Part shown: positions 11,673 to 21,024 of the stretch, one piece after another | Layout of the letters: every line of letters starts with the position of its first letter | Position numbering within the stretch: position 1 is the stretch's first letter | Assembly (NCBI RefSeq): GCF_020379485.1 | Contig: NC_063445.1 | Span: forward strand, 52,353,422-52,417,421 | Source: Brassica napus | Lineage: Eukaryota > Streptophyta > Magnoliopsida > Brassicales > Brassicaceae | Length of the DNA: 64,000 nucleotides | Direction of reading: 5' to 3' | Program-made: the position numbers and the translations under genes | The notes under the pieces: generated by a model | What the model saw: only the letters and a program-made list of their open reading frames with translations | Database searches by the model: none | Told to the model about the DNA's origin: nothing

Positions 11673-12929
11673 CTACTCAGACTCATCATCATCACTAACA
11701 TCCAAATCCTCTTCTTCATCAAAGTCAGCAACATCAAGCTGGTAACGAAGTATCCCTCCAACTCCTCCAAGCCCTTTGCAAAACGTATCCCCTTCCTGCG
11801 ACTTGTTGGTTACAAACTCCAACGCACAGCCGAAACGCTTGTACTCGTTAGCCAGCCACTCCAGCAACAACACCTTGTCCTCCACGGAAAAGTCACTATT
11901 GACTTCCTCTTCCTTGTTCAAATGCTTTATCACAGTCTCACCAGTCACGCTGTTCTTCAACACGTATCTGTAGATGTCAAGATTCTCCCACACGATCAGT
12001 GTCTCAACGGCACCAGAGTCGAAAGCGTTTAACGTGTCCTCCACGCCAACCACATACTTCCCCGTTCCCTGGTTTACCTCGTTAAAGTACTTCCCTATCA
12101 AAAGGATCTCAGATGACTTCTTGATAGCTTCATTGAAACCAATATCTCCTCCGTGCTGAACCTCCACCACGTTTAGTATCTTGGCCCTAAGCCGGGGATC
12201 AAACATATCTGACTGGCTTAGCTTGGTCTTGAAATCAGCTGAACCGGCAAGTATCAGACCAGACACATTAGGCTGATTCGTTGAAGGGCTGATGTAATAC
12301 TGTGTGGCGAGCTCAGCTGTTTTCCTCAAGTAGTTGTGACGTTTCTCCTTACCGAGACGGTGAAACCTAAGAGCTGATTGTCCCCCTCTTCCGTGATTCT
12401 TCGGAAGATCGACAGTAAACTTGTGAAGCACGTCACTGGTGCAACCACTCAGAGTTCCAAAGAGTGTCCCCTTCCCGTCCATTACAATGAAACCAAACTT
12501 ATCATGTGACTCCAGCAACTCATTAATAGCCTCGGTGTGGAACTTGTTGTCACAGAGGTAGAGAGTGTTGTTGATGGGCCTGAAAGGCTCAAAGTCAATA
12601 GTAACCTTCTTCTCCTTGCCTTCTTCGTTGACAATGGTGCCAGTGTAGAGGACGAGACCATTGGGAGGGACCCTGTTGTAAAGCTTCAGCCTTTGCTGTG
12701 CAGAAGTAATGGCTCCCAAGACAGAGAGGCGGTTGACTCTGCTCTTGATGTTTGAGGCGGTTCCGTACTCATCGCACAACAACTTGGTGGCACGAGAGAT
12801 GTGATCGCGTGGAGGCATGATGAGTGAGATCATGCTGGTTCCATTCCCTTTAGCAGCTTCAAGGGACTTGATCAGCTTCTTCATCTTCCAAATCTCAATG
12901 CTCTTATCGTCGTTGTGATTGTCTCCCAT
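11673..12929 (-). CDS. ERF1: Eukaryotic peptide chain release factor 1 (divergent copy)
   Basis: Intronless 418-residue frame. eRF1 recognises all three stop codons in the ribosomal A site and triggers peptidyl-tRNA hydrolysis with eRF3. The stop-codon reading motifs are present: NIKS at residues 60-63 and YLCDNKF (YxCxxxF) at 124-130; the catalytic GGQ is at 182-184 within [11 protein letters not shown]. It is shorter than the usual ~435. About ten residues normally found between the helix ending SxEIL and LIGKYF are missing, a second gap precedes the LLEW segment, and residues after GGQ read [13 protein letters not shown] where family members have RFARLRMEKRHNY. The acidic C-terminus is kept. 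An acceptor-like TAACAG|GT 16-21 bp upstream of ATG could end a 5' UTR intron, but it lies in the LTR-like sequence. Divergently paired with the complex I B8 gene as in Arabidopsis At5g47880/47890. Confidence 0.95.
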   Translation of the reverse strand: MGDNHNDDKSIEIWKMKKLIKSLEAAKGNGTSMISLIMPPRDHISRATKLLCDEYGTASNIKSRVNRLSVLGAITSAQQRLKLYNRVPPNGLVLYTGTIVNEEGKEKKVTIDFEPFRPINNTLYLCDNKFHTEAINELLESHDKFGFIVMDGKGTLFGTLSGCTSDVLHKFTVDLPKNHGRGGQSALRFHRLGKEKRHNYLRKTAELATQYYISPSTNQPNVSGLILAGSADFKTKLSQSDMFDPRLRAKILNVVEVQHGGDIGFNEAIKKSSEILLIGKYFNEVNQGTGKYVVGVEDTLNAFDSGAVETLIVWENLDIYRYVLKNSVTGETVIKHLNKEEEVNSDFSVEDKVLLLEWLANEYKRFGCALEFVTNKSQEGDTFCKGLGGVGGILRYQLDVADFDEEEDLDVSDDDESE

Positions 12930-12949
12930 TGTGAGACGAAACAGGGACC

Positions 12950-13336
12950 TGTTAGGATTTGAATCTAACTTGTGCTTTAGAATAACAGTGAATCAAAACG
13001 TGTCTTTTATTCAAGAATGCAAAAGAGTCGCACAATAACAACTATTAGAGATCACAAGTTTAATAAGTAAACGAAGCCTGTTTAATATTGCTCTTTGATC
13101 TTTCTCTCTTGCTCGTTATTGGATGATCCTTAAAGCCCTTGACTACCTCTCTATTTATAACTCCAGCCACCGTCATTAGATTTCCTATTCCTGATTGTAC
13201 CCAACGCTTTATCTCTTGTTGAATGTGAAAAGGAAACTAACGTGATTATTCCTTTTGTTGCACGTCTTGCTGGACTTGTGTGGGCCAGGAATTGGGCCTT
13301 GACTTCACAGAAGCTAGTTAAGCATGTACCTTAACA
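12950..13336 (-). mobile_element. Candidate solo Copia-type LTR in the shared eRF1 / B8 promoter
   Basis: 387 bp bounded by TGTTAGG on the left and CCTTAACA on the right, i.e. TG...CA with short inverted ends. On the minus strand it has LTR order: U3-like segment, TATA box TTATAAATAG (13160-13151), then AATAAA about 145 bases later. No 5-bp target-site duplication is visible (flanks ggacc and gatta), so it could be a recombined or old insertion. It occupies nearly all of the 440 bp between the two start codons and is oriented toward eRF1. Confidence 0.55.
13151..13160 (-). promoter_or_regulatory. TATA box (TTATAAATAG) of LTR-like sequence, facing eRF1
   Basis: A strong TATA match on the minus strand 222 bp upstream of the eRF1 ATG, with no other comparable TATA between it and the start codon. 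If used, eRF1 would be transcribed from an LTR promoter. Confidence 0.5.
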
Positions 13337-13369
13337 GATTAGTGTACCTGAGCCATCGAGAGAGGAGCA

Positions 13370-14150
13370 ATGGCGTGGAGAGGAAACATATCGAAGTCTC
13401 TCAAAGAGCTCAGGATCCTTCTCTGTCAATCTTCCCCGGCTAGCGCTTCCGCCAGGTTTCTCCTCCACCCTTCCCTTTCGCTCTCGTCTCCGATCGAATC
13501 AAACTCTGTTAAGATCGGCGGTTCAATCTCCGTTGTGCGTGACTTTGAGCTGTTTGGATTCAGGACGTTCGTGGAGAAGAATTACAGAGATTTGAAGTCT
13601 CTAAACCCTAAGTTCCCCTTCATGATCCGCGAATGCACTGGGATCCAGCCTCAGTTGTGGGCACGATATGGTAATGTTCAGTGTGCTTATTGGGTAAACA
13701 TGTTGGTTGTTGGTGATTGTGAGCTGTAAGTTCTTTAAAGGTTTGATACGATGAAAATGTTATACGCATATTGGTTAGTGCTTAGTTTACATGAATTGAT
13801 TCTTGTGAGTAAAACCTCTAGGGCCTTGGCTGAAAATGTAATGTTTGTATCCATCAATTGACTTGACATAATTTCGGCTAAGACTCAGCTCCTCTTGGCT
13901 ATTAGAGTTTAGCTGAAGGATGGTGATGCTTTCTTTTGGCTAATATGCTCGTTTAAAATTTATGTTCTTGTAATCGACCTTGTTCAACTAGTTATTATGT
14001 TAGTGTGTGTATCCGCTAATTTTGTGCACACATACAATTGTGGCAGATATGGGAGTGGAGAGGTGTGTAAACTTGGATGGGATGAGCGAGTCACAGATTC
14101 TCAAGTCTCTTGAAGACCTTGTGAAAGCCGGAGGAGCTACGAAAGCCTAA
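13370..14150 (+). CDS. NDUFA2: NADH dehydrogenase (complex I) B8 / NDUFA2-type subunit
   Basis: Three exons, 13370-13455, 13564-13670 and 14047-14150, give 98 residues in phase (86+107+104 nt). The spliced product begins MAWRGNISKSLKELRILLCQ, continues with TFVEKNYRDLKSLNP, PFMIREC and QPQLWARY, and ends near LVKAGGATKA. This is the small thioredoxin-fold B8 accessory subunit on the matrix arm of mitochondrial complex I. The first intron (108 bp) has no stop in the exon frame, so an unspliced reading appears to insert ~36 extra residues; GT-AG sites and family length support splicing. Downstream neighbour of eRF1 in Arabidopsis as well (At5g47890). Confidence 0.92.
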
Positions 14151-15729
14151 GGTTATTTGTTTTTTGTTTTTGTTTTTTTTTTTCCAGATGATCCCGAATA
14201 AAGCTTTAACCGGAAACACTCATTTGACATTTTCATGTCAATCTACTATCTATTACTTTCGTTTTGAGTTGTTTTTTTTTTTTAATGATGTAATCCTTGA
14301 ACTTGGTATACATCAAACCATTTCCATATGATGATATGATTGAATTCATAAGAAAAGAGGAAACAAACATAACAACTGTAGGCCATTTAAAGCAATTATG
14401 GGTAGTGTGAAGTGCGTTTCCGAATCATGATTTGTCAATTCTAGCCATATGAATTTGCAAATTCAATGATCTAACATATACTACAATTCACGTTTGTAGC
14501 CCAAAATCGTTAGTTTGCTTGGATCAACATGAAATTGTAAATTTGCGTAAGCTGCGACCATAGCAACTTGTCGAATCTCCTAAAAGGAAGGGAGCTGAAG
14601 AAGCGTACCATTACTTGTTGACAAGCTCCAATCTTGTTAACGCACGAGTTGATACGGCAAAGAAGATTAAGCAGTACTATAGAAAACAATGTAGCTATAC
14701 TAATTCCTCCTAATTACCGTATTGTTAAACGTGAGATCAGTGGTGATCTTTGACCATGTTTAGCTATAAGCCGTCGTAGATGTAACTTACCAACCAAACC
14801 ATGTCTAATACAGATACATCGTATGTTATAAAAGTTATTGGTATTGGAAGATTAATAAATACTAAAAAAAACTTATGTTAGAGGTTCTAGAAGCTAAAGG
14901 CACTAACTAATGTTTGAAAGAGGAGAGAGGGACCAATGTCGTTATTGACAATATAATATCAAAATTCACTTTAGCATTTACCACGCCAACCCCTTTTTCA
15001 TTATTTTAAATTCAGTTTTTTCCTTTCTAAAATGAAGTATTTTCTTGGTTTCAACCAATATGATATATAAAATCTGCAACAAATTGAGACCATATATGTT
15101 AATGATAATATAGTTATAATTAATATTTTAGATGTTACAAAAAAAATTATATAGAACATTTAATTTAAGTTATGTGGGAACTCTTTAAATTGACAATAAC
15201 TTAGATGTTTCTCAAACAGTTTTTTATTTAATTTCCTAATAACTCTTTAGCTATTCTAAATTTATAATAGAAGCATTTTAACTTTTATTTTTTCTCAAAA
15301 ACTAAAAACTAAAAAAAAAAAGAACTGAGAAATTCCTATGTAGATTGATTTTCCAGAGTCCACGAAAAACGGCTAATTCTAAATGTCATTGTCTACGTAT
15401 AGAATATCAATCAACCTTCATGCCTAGATATAAGTCTTGTTGAAATAAGATAACATACGCGTACGTAGTAGATAACAACAGAAGCGTTTCAAACAAATAT
15501 TCAACGCACATGTGGAGAAGGTTTGCTGATCTAATGGAAGGTTTAGCTACGTGTGAAGTTAGGGATTAATGTTCACATTTCTATATTAGAGGATTTTAAA
15601 TGAAAGGATTTTGTACGTAGATCACATATAAATATTAGGTTAATTACGTATAACCTTCAAATGTAACCAAGATGTATGACGACTGATAATTTTTTGGGCG
15701 TGACGGCAAGATTTTTGTTCTCTAAAAAG
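14151..15729. other. Intergenic, no supported gene
   Basis: AT-rich; only short random frames. In Arabidopsis a membrane acetyltransferase-like gene (At5g47900) follows B8; I see no trace of it here, consistent with loss. Confidence 0.5.
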
Positions 15730-16075
15730 TTAGAGCACTTGCAATGGTCATCCCCACATTGGGATCTTTGGCAATTGTTTAATATATATATATATATATA
15801 TTTATTTTTTTTTTGAACAGTGAAGGATTCGAGTCCAAAAAGCTCGTCCAATGGTGATTCCGAAGACGGAGTCCTTAGCAATAAAATATTATTATTATTA
15901 TTTTAAAAAAAATTAAAATTGAAAATTTATTAATTGCATAATTAAAATAAAAGGTACAAGGATTCAATTTAAAGATACAAGGATTAAAAGATACAAGGTT
16001 TAAATATAAAGATACTAATTATTAATCTTCATCGCCAAATTTATTCCAAATGTTTTCGATCAAATCATTCTTCAA

Positions 16076-17320
16076 TCATTCACGAGTTTGCCTATCACGA
16101 AGATCATTTCGGTTGGGAAATATATTATTGAGAATTGTCGGGATTTCGTTTAGTGTAGGGTTTGTGTTTAGGACCTCCGAAGTTCTGGAAGATGCTCCTT
16201 CTTCAAATTCTGAAATATCGTACCGCATTGAATAACCATCTCGTTCATCTTCAACTATCATATTGTGTAGTATGATACATGCTCTCATTATCTTCCTTAT
16301 CTTCTCTTTGGCCATTGTACGAACCGGGTTTTTCACAATCGCAAACCGAGCTTGCAATACTCCAAAAGCCCGCTCGACATCTTTTCGGACTGATTCTTGA
16401 ACTTGAGCAAATAACTGTTGTTTAGGACTTTGAGGGAGTGTGATAGTTTGGATAAATGTTGACCATTTTGGATATATACCATCTGTGAGGTAATATGCCA
16501 ACTTATACATGTGGTTGTTGACCATGTACCTCACCCTGGGAGCTCGACCTTCTAAAATGTCATCAAACAGAGGAGATCGATCGAGGACATTAAGATCATT
16601 TAAGGTACCTGGAAGACCAAAAAATGCGTGCCAAATCCAAATATCTTGTGAAGCTACGGCCTCTAGGACAATAGTCGGTTTTCCGTGGCCACGGGCGTAC
16701 TGTCCTTTCCAAGCGGTTGGACAATTTTTCCACTCCCAGTGCATACAGTCAATGCTCCCGACCATCCCAGGAAACCCTCGTTTCTCTCCCATATCGAGTA
16801 GTCGTTGAAGATCCTCTGCTGTGGGTCGTCGCAGATACTCATCTCTGAATAACTGTATTATCTCATCAGTGAAATGATGTAAACAAGAAAGTGCAGTGCT
16901 CTCACCAAGTCGGAGATATTCGTCAACCGTGTCAGCCGAATTTCCATAAGCAAGTAGACGAATTGCTGCCGTACATTTTTGTAGTGCAGTAAGACCCCAC
17001 CTACCCGTTGCATCTTTTCTTTGCTGAAAGAATGGAAAGAATTGTTCAAGGCCATCGACAATACGTATGAATAATCCCTTATTCATGCGGAATCGGCGTC
17101 TGAAAGTTTGTATCGAATATATCGAATGGTCGTCGTTGAAGTAGTCATTGCTTAGTTGGTGCTGTCCTCCTTCGCGGTGTCGTTCAGTATAACTACGGGT
17201 CCTTTGCGGTATGGGTTCGGCCTCCACTATATCGTCGTAAATTTCGTCAATGAAATCTTCGATAATATCATCCAATCTCTCCTCGATTTCATCATTTTCA
17301 TCAGACGAAGATGACGACAT
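16076..17320 (-). CDS. PIF/Harbinger DDE transposase (HARBI1/ALP1-like)
   Basis: 414 residues, single exon, ATG at 17320. Acidic N-terminus (residues 1-40), then the nuclease region. The first catalytic Asp lies in GMVGSIDCMHWEWKNCP, the second in PGTLNDLNVLDRSPLFDD, and the Glu in QESVRKDVERAFGVLQARFAIV, followed by the MRACIILHNMIVED signature of the family. It cuts and rejoins element ends, normally needing the Myb-like partner for nuclear import and TIR binding. The frame stops at a TGA at 16078-16076, but the next 20 codons stay open and encode a tail (KNDLIENIWNKFGDED) that the related copy at 29890 has with an ordinary codon at the TGA position. So the protein has probably lost about 20 C-terminal residues by one recent mutation; the catalytic core is intact. 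Confidence 0.93.
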   Translation of the reverse strand: MSSSSSDENDEIEERLDDIIEDFIDEIYDDIVEAEPIPQRTRSYTERHREGGQHQLSNDYFNDDHSIYSIQTFRRRFRMNKGLFIRIVDGLEQFFPFFQQRKDATGRWGLTALQKCTAAIRLLAYGNSADTVDEYLRLGESTALSCLHHFTDEIIQLFRDEYLRRPTAEDLQRLLDMGEKRGFPGMVGSIDCMHWEWKNCPTAWKGQYARGHGKPTIVLEAVASQDIWIWHAFFGLPGTLNDLNVLDRSPLFDDILEGRAPRVRYMVNNHMYKLAYYLTDGIYPKWSTFIQTITLPQSPKQQLFAQVQESVRKDVERAFGVLQARFAIVKNPVRTMAKEKIRKIMRACIILHNMIVEDERDGYSMRYDISEFEEGASSRTSEVLNTNPTLNEIPTILNNIFPNRNDLRDRQTRE

Positions 17321-17402
17321 TGCTTATCCTGCTGGATAAATAATAATTTGCTTAGAAGGTTTCTTATATTTTTTTGTCTTATAAGTTAAAAATATTTAAA
17401 TT

Positions 17403-17620
17403 TCTTATACTTTTGAATCTTTTCTATTTTTTTTTCTTCTACTTTTAAATATTTAGATTTGTTCTACTTTTGAATCTTTTCTATTTTTTTTTCTTCTACT
17501 TTTAAATATTTAGATTTCTTCTACTTTTGAATCTTTTCTATTTTTTTTTCTTCTACTTTTAAATATTTAGATTTGTTCTACTTTTAAATCTCTTCTATTT
17601 TTTTTTCCTTATAAGTTAAA
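17403..17620. repeat. 57-bp tandem repeat upstream of transposase gene
   Basis: Unit cttctacttttgaatctttt... repeats about 3.5 times with a 57-bp period (starts near 17404, 17461, 17518, 17575), pyrimidine-rich on the plus strand, just upstream of the transposase ATG. Could be part of its promoter or 5' leader. Confidence 0.8.
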
Positions 17621-18290
17621 AATATAATAATTTCCTCTAAGTTTGAAAAATCTCTTCTATTTAGTGAATCTGATATATTTTTTTATCTATTCAATTGGAG
17701 TTTGTTATAACTTTTAAAAAACCAGCGTTTACTAACAACTTTTAAAACTAAATTTTACTAAATGGTTATGATGAAAAAAAAACAAGAAGCAAGTAGCGAA
17801 ACCTGATTATTACAATGGTTATGGTAATAACTTTCAAAAACAAGAAAACGAAAACAAAAACAAGAAGCGAAACCTGATTATGGTTATGGTACGAGAAGCA
17901 TGTTGATGAGATGGATACAAAGGATTGAGAGAAGCAAGTAGTAGAAAAATATTACAATGGTTTTCATTCCAAAATATTACAAAGGTTTTGGTGATAAGGT
18001 TTTTGATGTTGAGGAGAAAGAGATACATATCCGAGTACTTATACTACAAGAAGGGAAAACCCGTGACTTATGAGCAGGAGCTACATGCCAAAATGCTCTC
18101 AGTACTCTAAATCCACCCGTGACAACTCCGCATTAGCTAAGGAACAAAAGAACTCCTATCCTCCCGTGACTACCTGCAACAACACGTTTAAAAAATGGTT
18201 AGTTTAGCTGTAACAACTAAGCAAGTACACACATCACACAACAAGTACTAACTTTTCCTACAAGTGACCTCAAACAACACACAGTACACA

Positions 18291-19178
18291 TCATAACATT
18301 TCAGACATAAGCTTCATTTTTAGTGTTGTTTCGATCTCAGACAATGGCTCTTTCTTGGCCAGCAAGCGATCAAGGAGTTTATTTCTAGACAGTTTTTCCT
18401 TAAGTTCCAAAACGCCTTGTAGCTTATACAACTCCTCATCTCGACCACTCTTCTTCTTCTTACTGGCACCTTTGGCAGCCTTTACCCCGACTGGTCTATC
18501 CTCATCTTCTCCAATAACATTTTCTCCTGGTCCGTCAAGATCCACCACTAGCCTCCGCTTTTCCTTTCCACCATCCTTAACCATATAAGTGGAGGCCCAT
18601 TTCTGCTCATGCCTGAGCTCTCTCCAGCAGTGATCGAGTGTGAACTTGGTATCGTACTTGGTGAAGAATATGTCGTAAGCAGCTTTGATCACATCATTAT
18701 CATTTTGGCCGCTTCTCTGCTCCCCCAGCGCCTGGTTGTAGCAACCAGTGAATCTGGATACTTCATGATTGATCCTAGACCACCTCTGCTTACAAGAAGT
18801 AACCTCTCGTGGTACTTCCCCAACGAGCTGAGGGCTGGCGTTGTAGTAGTCTACAATACGCTTCCAGAAAGCAACAGCTCTCTGCTCGTTGCCTACGAGA
18901 GGGTCCTTACTGGTGTTAAGCCAAACACCAATAAGGATCCTATCCTCTTTGGGTGAATATTTCCTTCTATCTGCAAAGGTCTTAACAGACTCCTCAGGGA
19001 CTTGCCTACGAGACTGACCAGGGACTTGCCTACGAGACTGACCAGGGACTTGACTAGGACACTCAGGTGGGATTTCGCTAGGAGAATCATCAGGAGCTTG
19101 ACACCCGAGCCAAAAAGGCTCGGGTGATTCAAGATCTACTGGCATTTGACTGTACAGCAGGTGTCTATAACCCGACAT
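18291..19178 (-). CDS. Myb/SANT-like DNA-binding protein of PIF/Harbinger element
   Basis: 295 residues, one exon. A Pro/Ser-rich N-terminus contains an eight-residue tandem repeat (VPGQSRRQ twice, then VPEES). Residues ~75-190 form a trihelix-type Myb/SANT domain: KYSPKEDRILIGVWLNTSKD, AFWKRIVDYYN, CKQRWSRINHEVSRFTGCY, then DHCWRELRHEQKW. A basic linker (SKKKKSGRDEE) could act as nuclear signal, and the C-terminus is a predicted coiled coil (LQGVLELKEKLSRNKLLDRLLAKKE). This is the second ORF of plant PIF/Harbinger elements, often misannotated as a glutathione S-transferase-like protein. It would bind sub-terminal motifs and recruit the transposase encoded 970 bp downstream. No stop or frameshift. 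Confidence 0.9.
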   Translation of the reverse strand: MSGYRHLLYSQMPVDLESPEPFWLGCQAPDDSPSEIPPECPSQVPGQSRRQVPGQSRRQVPEESVKTFADRRKYSPKEDRILIGVWLNTSKDPLVGNEQRAVAFWKRIVDYYNASPQLVGEVPREVTSCKQRWSRINHEVSRFTGCYNQALGEQRSGQNDNDVIKAAYDIFFTKYDTKFTLDHCWRELRHEQKWASTYMVKDGGKEKRRLVVDLDGPGENVIGEDEDRPVGVKAAKGASKKKKSGRDEELYKLQGVLELKEKLSRNKLLDRLLAKKEPLSEIETTLKMKLMSEML

Positions 19179-19548
19179 GGCTGTAAAAATGCTCTGTGTT
19201 ACTCAAGTAGTTACACAGAGCCTTAAGTAATACATGTTCCAATTTATTATACAATAAAAGCCTATCAAATCTGAGCAGTTAGGAAGATAGGAAGCAAACT
19301 AAAAGCAATTTAACCAAACACCATTCAAAATCAGTGGCAAAAATCAGTAGCAAAATTAAATCCTATGTACTATAACAGCTATTTAACCAAACACCATTCA
19401 ATTAATCTACAGCAATTTAAACGTAGAACCTTTAAAACCAATCAAATCACACGGGTTGGGAAGATATAAAGCAAATCAGTAGCATTTATTAATACAGTCC
19501 TAGTAGTTTTTTATCTACCTACAAAAACCATTCAATTAATCTACAATA

Positions 19549-20245
19549 TTATTTGAATTTTTTTTTTACGGAATATACATTGTCAAGTGATAGAAAAGAA
19601 AAGCAGAGTACCTTTACTTTTTTGGCCATTGGACAGGTGATAGAACACTCCTCCATTGAAGCCTTTGAAGCTACTCCTATAAACAAGTAACATTAGGCAG
19701 TCAAATGTTTTAATACAAACGCATAAACTGAAAATGAAATCCAAATAAGTCGAGAACTTACCATGTAGAACCAAGATTACCAAACCTATGACCACTAGCA
19801 GGCACACCATTAGCTTAACTCGTGTGGTATCCTTTCCTGCGTCGTACACAGTCTTCTCTAGCAGCAGCAGCTTCTTCTCTCTCTCTGCAACTGCTTCCTT
19901 AAGCCGTCTTATCTCCGTCTGAAATTCCCTCATCTCCTCCATGACCGCGTCATCCCACCACTTCCAGATGTGAGTGGCTCCATCAACGACATTGTTGCAG
20001 GTGAAATACCTACGGCCTGGATCTTTTTCCGTGTAGGCTGTAGCAACAACCGGCTCACTCCCACAGTAGCAGATCGTCGGGATGCCATCATCCCCCTCAG
20101 GTTGAGGTTGGTTCTGAAACGGCTCTCCATTATCGAAGCTACTCTGAGCTTCATCGGCGTACAACTGAGCTTCAGCGTCGAGAAGTGAGGTGATGTCGAT
20201 GGACGCTGATGATGAGGACGGCTGGCTATAGCTATACCTTCCCAT
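19549..20245 (-). CDS. GRF-type zinc-finger protein with C-terminal membrane anchor, inside Harbinger
   Basis: Exon 1 is 20245-19762 (161 codons plus one base), followed by a GT-AG intron. An in-phase exon 2 from 19676 runs to a TAA at 19549, giving ~203 residues; the last exon may end earlier by another splice. An acceptor-like TTTGCAG 12 bp upstream of ATG suggests a 5' UTR intron, also present in the copy at 28752. Residues ~55-100 match the GRF zinc finger (CYCGSEPVV...KDPGRRYFTC...HIWKWWDD), a fold that binds single-stranded nucleic acid in APE2 and topoisomerase III alpha. Then come a coiled coil (EMREFQTEIRRLKEAVAERE) and a hydrophobic helix (VCLLVVIGLVILVLHG). The fourth zinc ligand is lost: GATHIWK where the other copy has GGCHIWK. 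Function in the element is unknown. Confidence 0.78.
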
Positions 20246-20383
20246 TTTCCTTAACCTGCAAAGAAAGAGACAAGCAAAAAGCAAAGATTAGCATTGATTT
20301 TGAAAAACAATAAGAAAGACGAACACCATTCGACACTAAATAGAGTCGCAACCCTAAATCGAATGGAAAAAATGCACAATTTA

Positions 20384-20510
20384 CAAATCCCTAAATCGAT
20401 CGAGACCCAAAAGGGTTTTCAAATCCCTAAATCGATCGAGACCCAAAAGGGTTTTCAAATCCCTAAATCGATCGAGACCCAAAAGGGTCTTCAAATCCCT
20501 AAATCGATCG
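20384..20510. repeat. 36-bp tandem repeat in Harbinger 5' region
   Basis: Three full copies plus a partial fourth of a 36-bp unit starting caaatccctaaatcgatcga, each containing ATCGATCGAT-like palindromic bases and cccaaaaggg. Located between the right TIR and the GRF gene, where transposase/Myb binding sites or the promoter would lie. Confidence 0.9.
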
Positions 20511-21024
20511 AAAACTAATCGAAACCTGATTTAAACGGAAAATAATCAATTGAAACAAAACAAAATCGATTGAAACGAAAGCAAATCGATTGAAAATAAA
20601 AAATCCCCAAATCGCAGATTTTTTTTCGAACCCTAATTTTGATATGAAACGATTCCAACTCTATTGAATATAAATGGAAACAATCTAGTTCGATTAATAT
20701 AGAAAAAAAACGCTTCTACTTACCTTGACGATCAGACGGAGTTGAATCGCGAAGGTGGGATCCGACAATCGCCCTAGAGAGTTGAGAGGTTTTTTTTTTC
20801 TTTGCTTTCGTCGAAATGACGATTTTTTTTTCCCGCCAATACCAAACACCTTCGCGCCTCCGTCCAATCTATTTCCGCCACGTCGCCCACGGACCGGGTC
20901 CGTCAAGATGCAATTTACGGATCAATCCGTCAAATGGGCTGGGTTTATATTAGTTAAAAAATCCAAAAAGTGCAACGGACCGGGCTGACGGATTCGTTGT
21001 CATGCCCCGTTGCAAGTGCTCTTA

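Larger units (their letters stand above)
15733..21021 (-). mobile_element. PIF/Harbinger element with three genes
   Basis: 5289 bp flanked by the 3-bp target duplication TTA (15730-15732 and 21022-21024). Terminal inverted repeats start GAGCACTTGCAA-T/C-GG on each side. All three genes are on the minus strand, in the order GRF zinc finger (20245-19549), Myb/SANT-like (19178-18291), DDE transposase (17320-16076). The DDE plus Myb pair is the standard autonomous PIF/Harbinger set; the GRF gene is an extra. A shorter relative with the same TTA site preference and the GRF gene lies at 28102-30015. Confidence 0.92.

Noticed and set aside
13456..13563. Extra ~36 residues in the unspliced B8 reading frame
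   Set aside because: Perfect GT-AG sites and family alignment show it is an intron without stop codons.
16509..16808. Plus-strand frames across the transposase and other transposon genes
   Set aside because: Shadows of the minus-strand coding sequence; no motifs.
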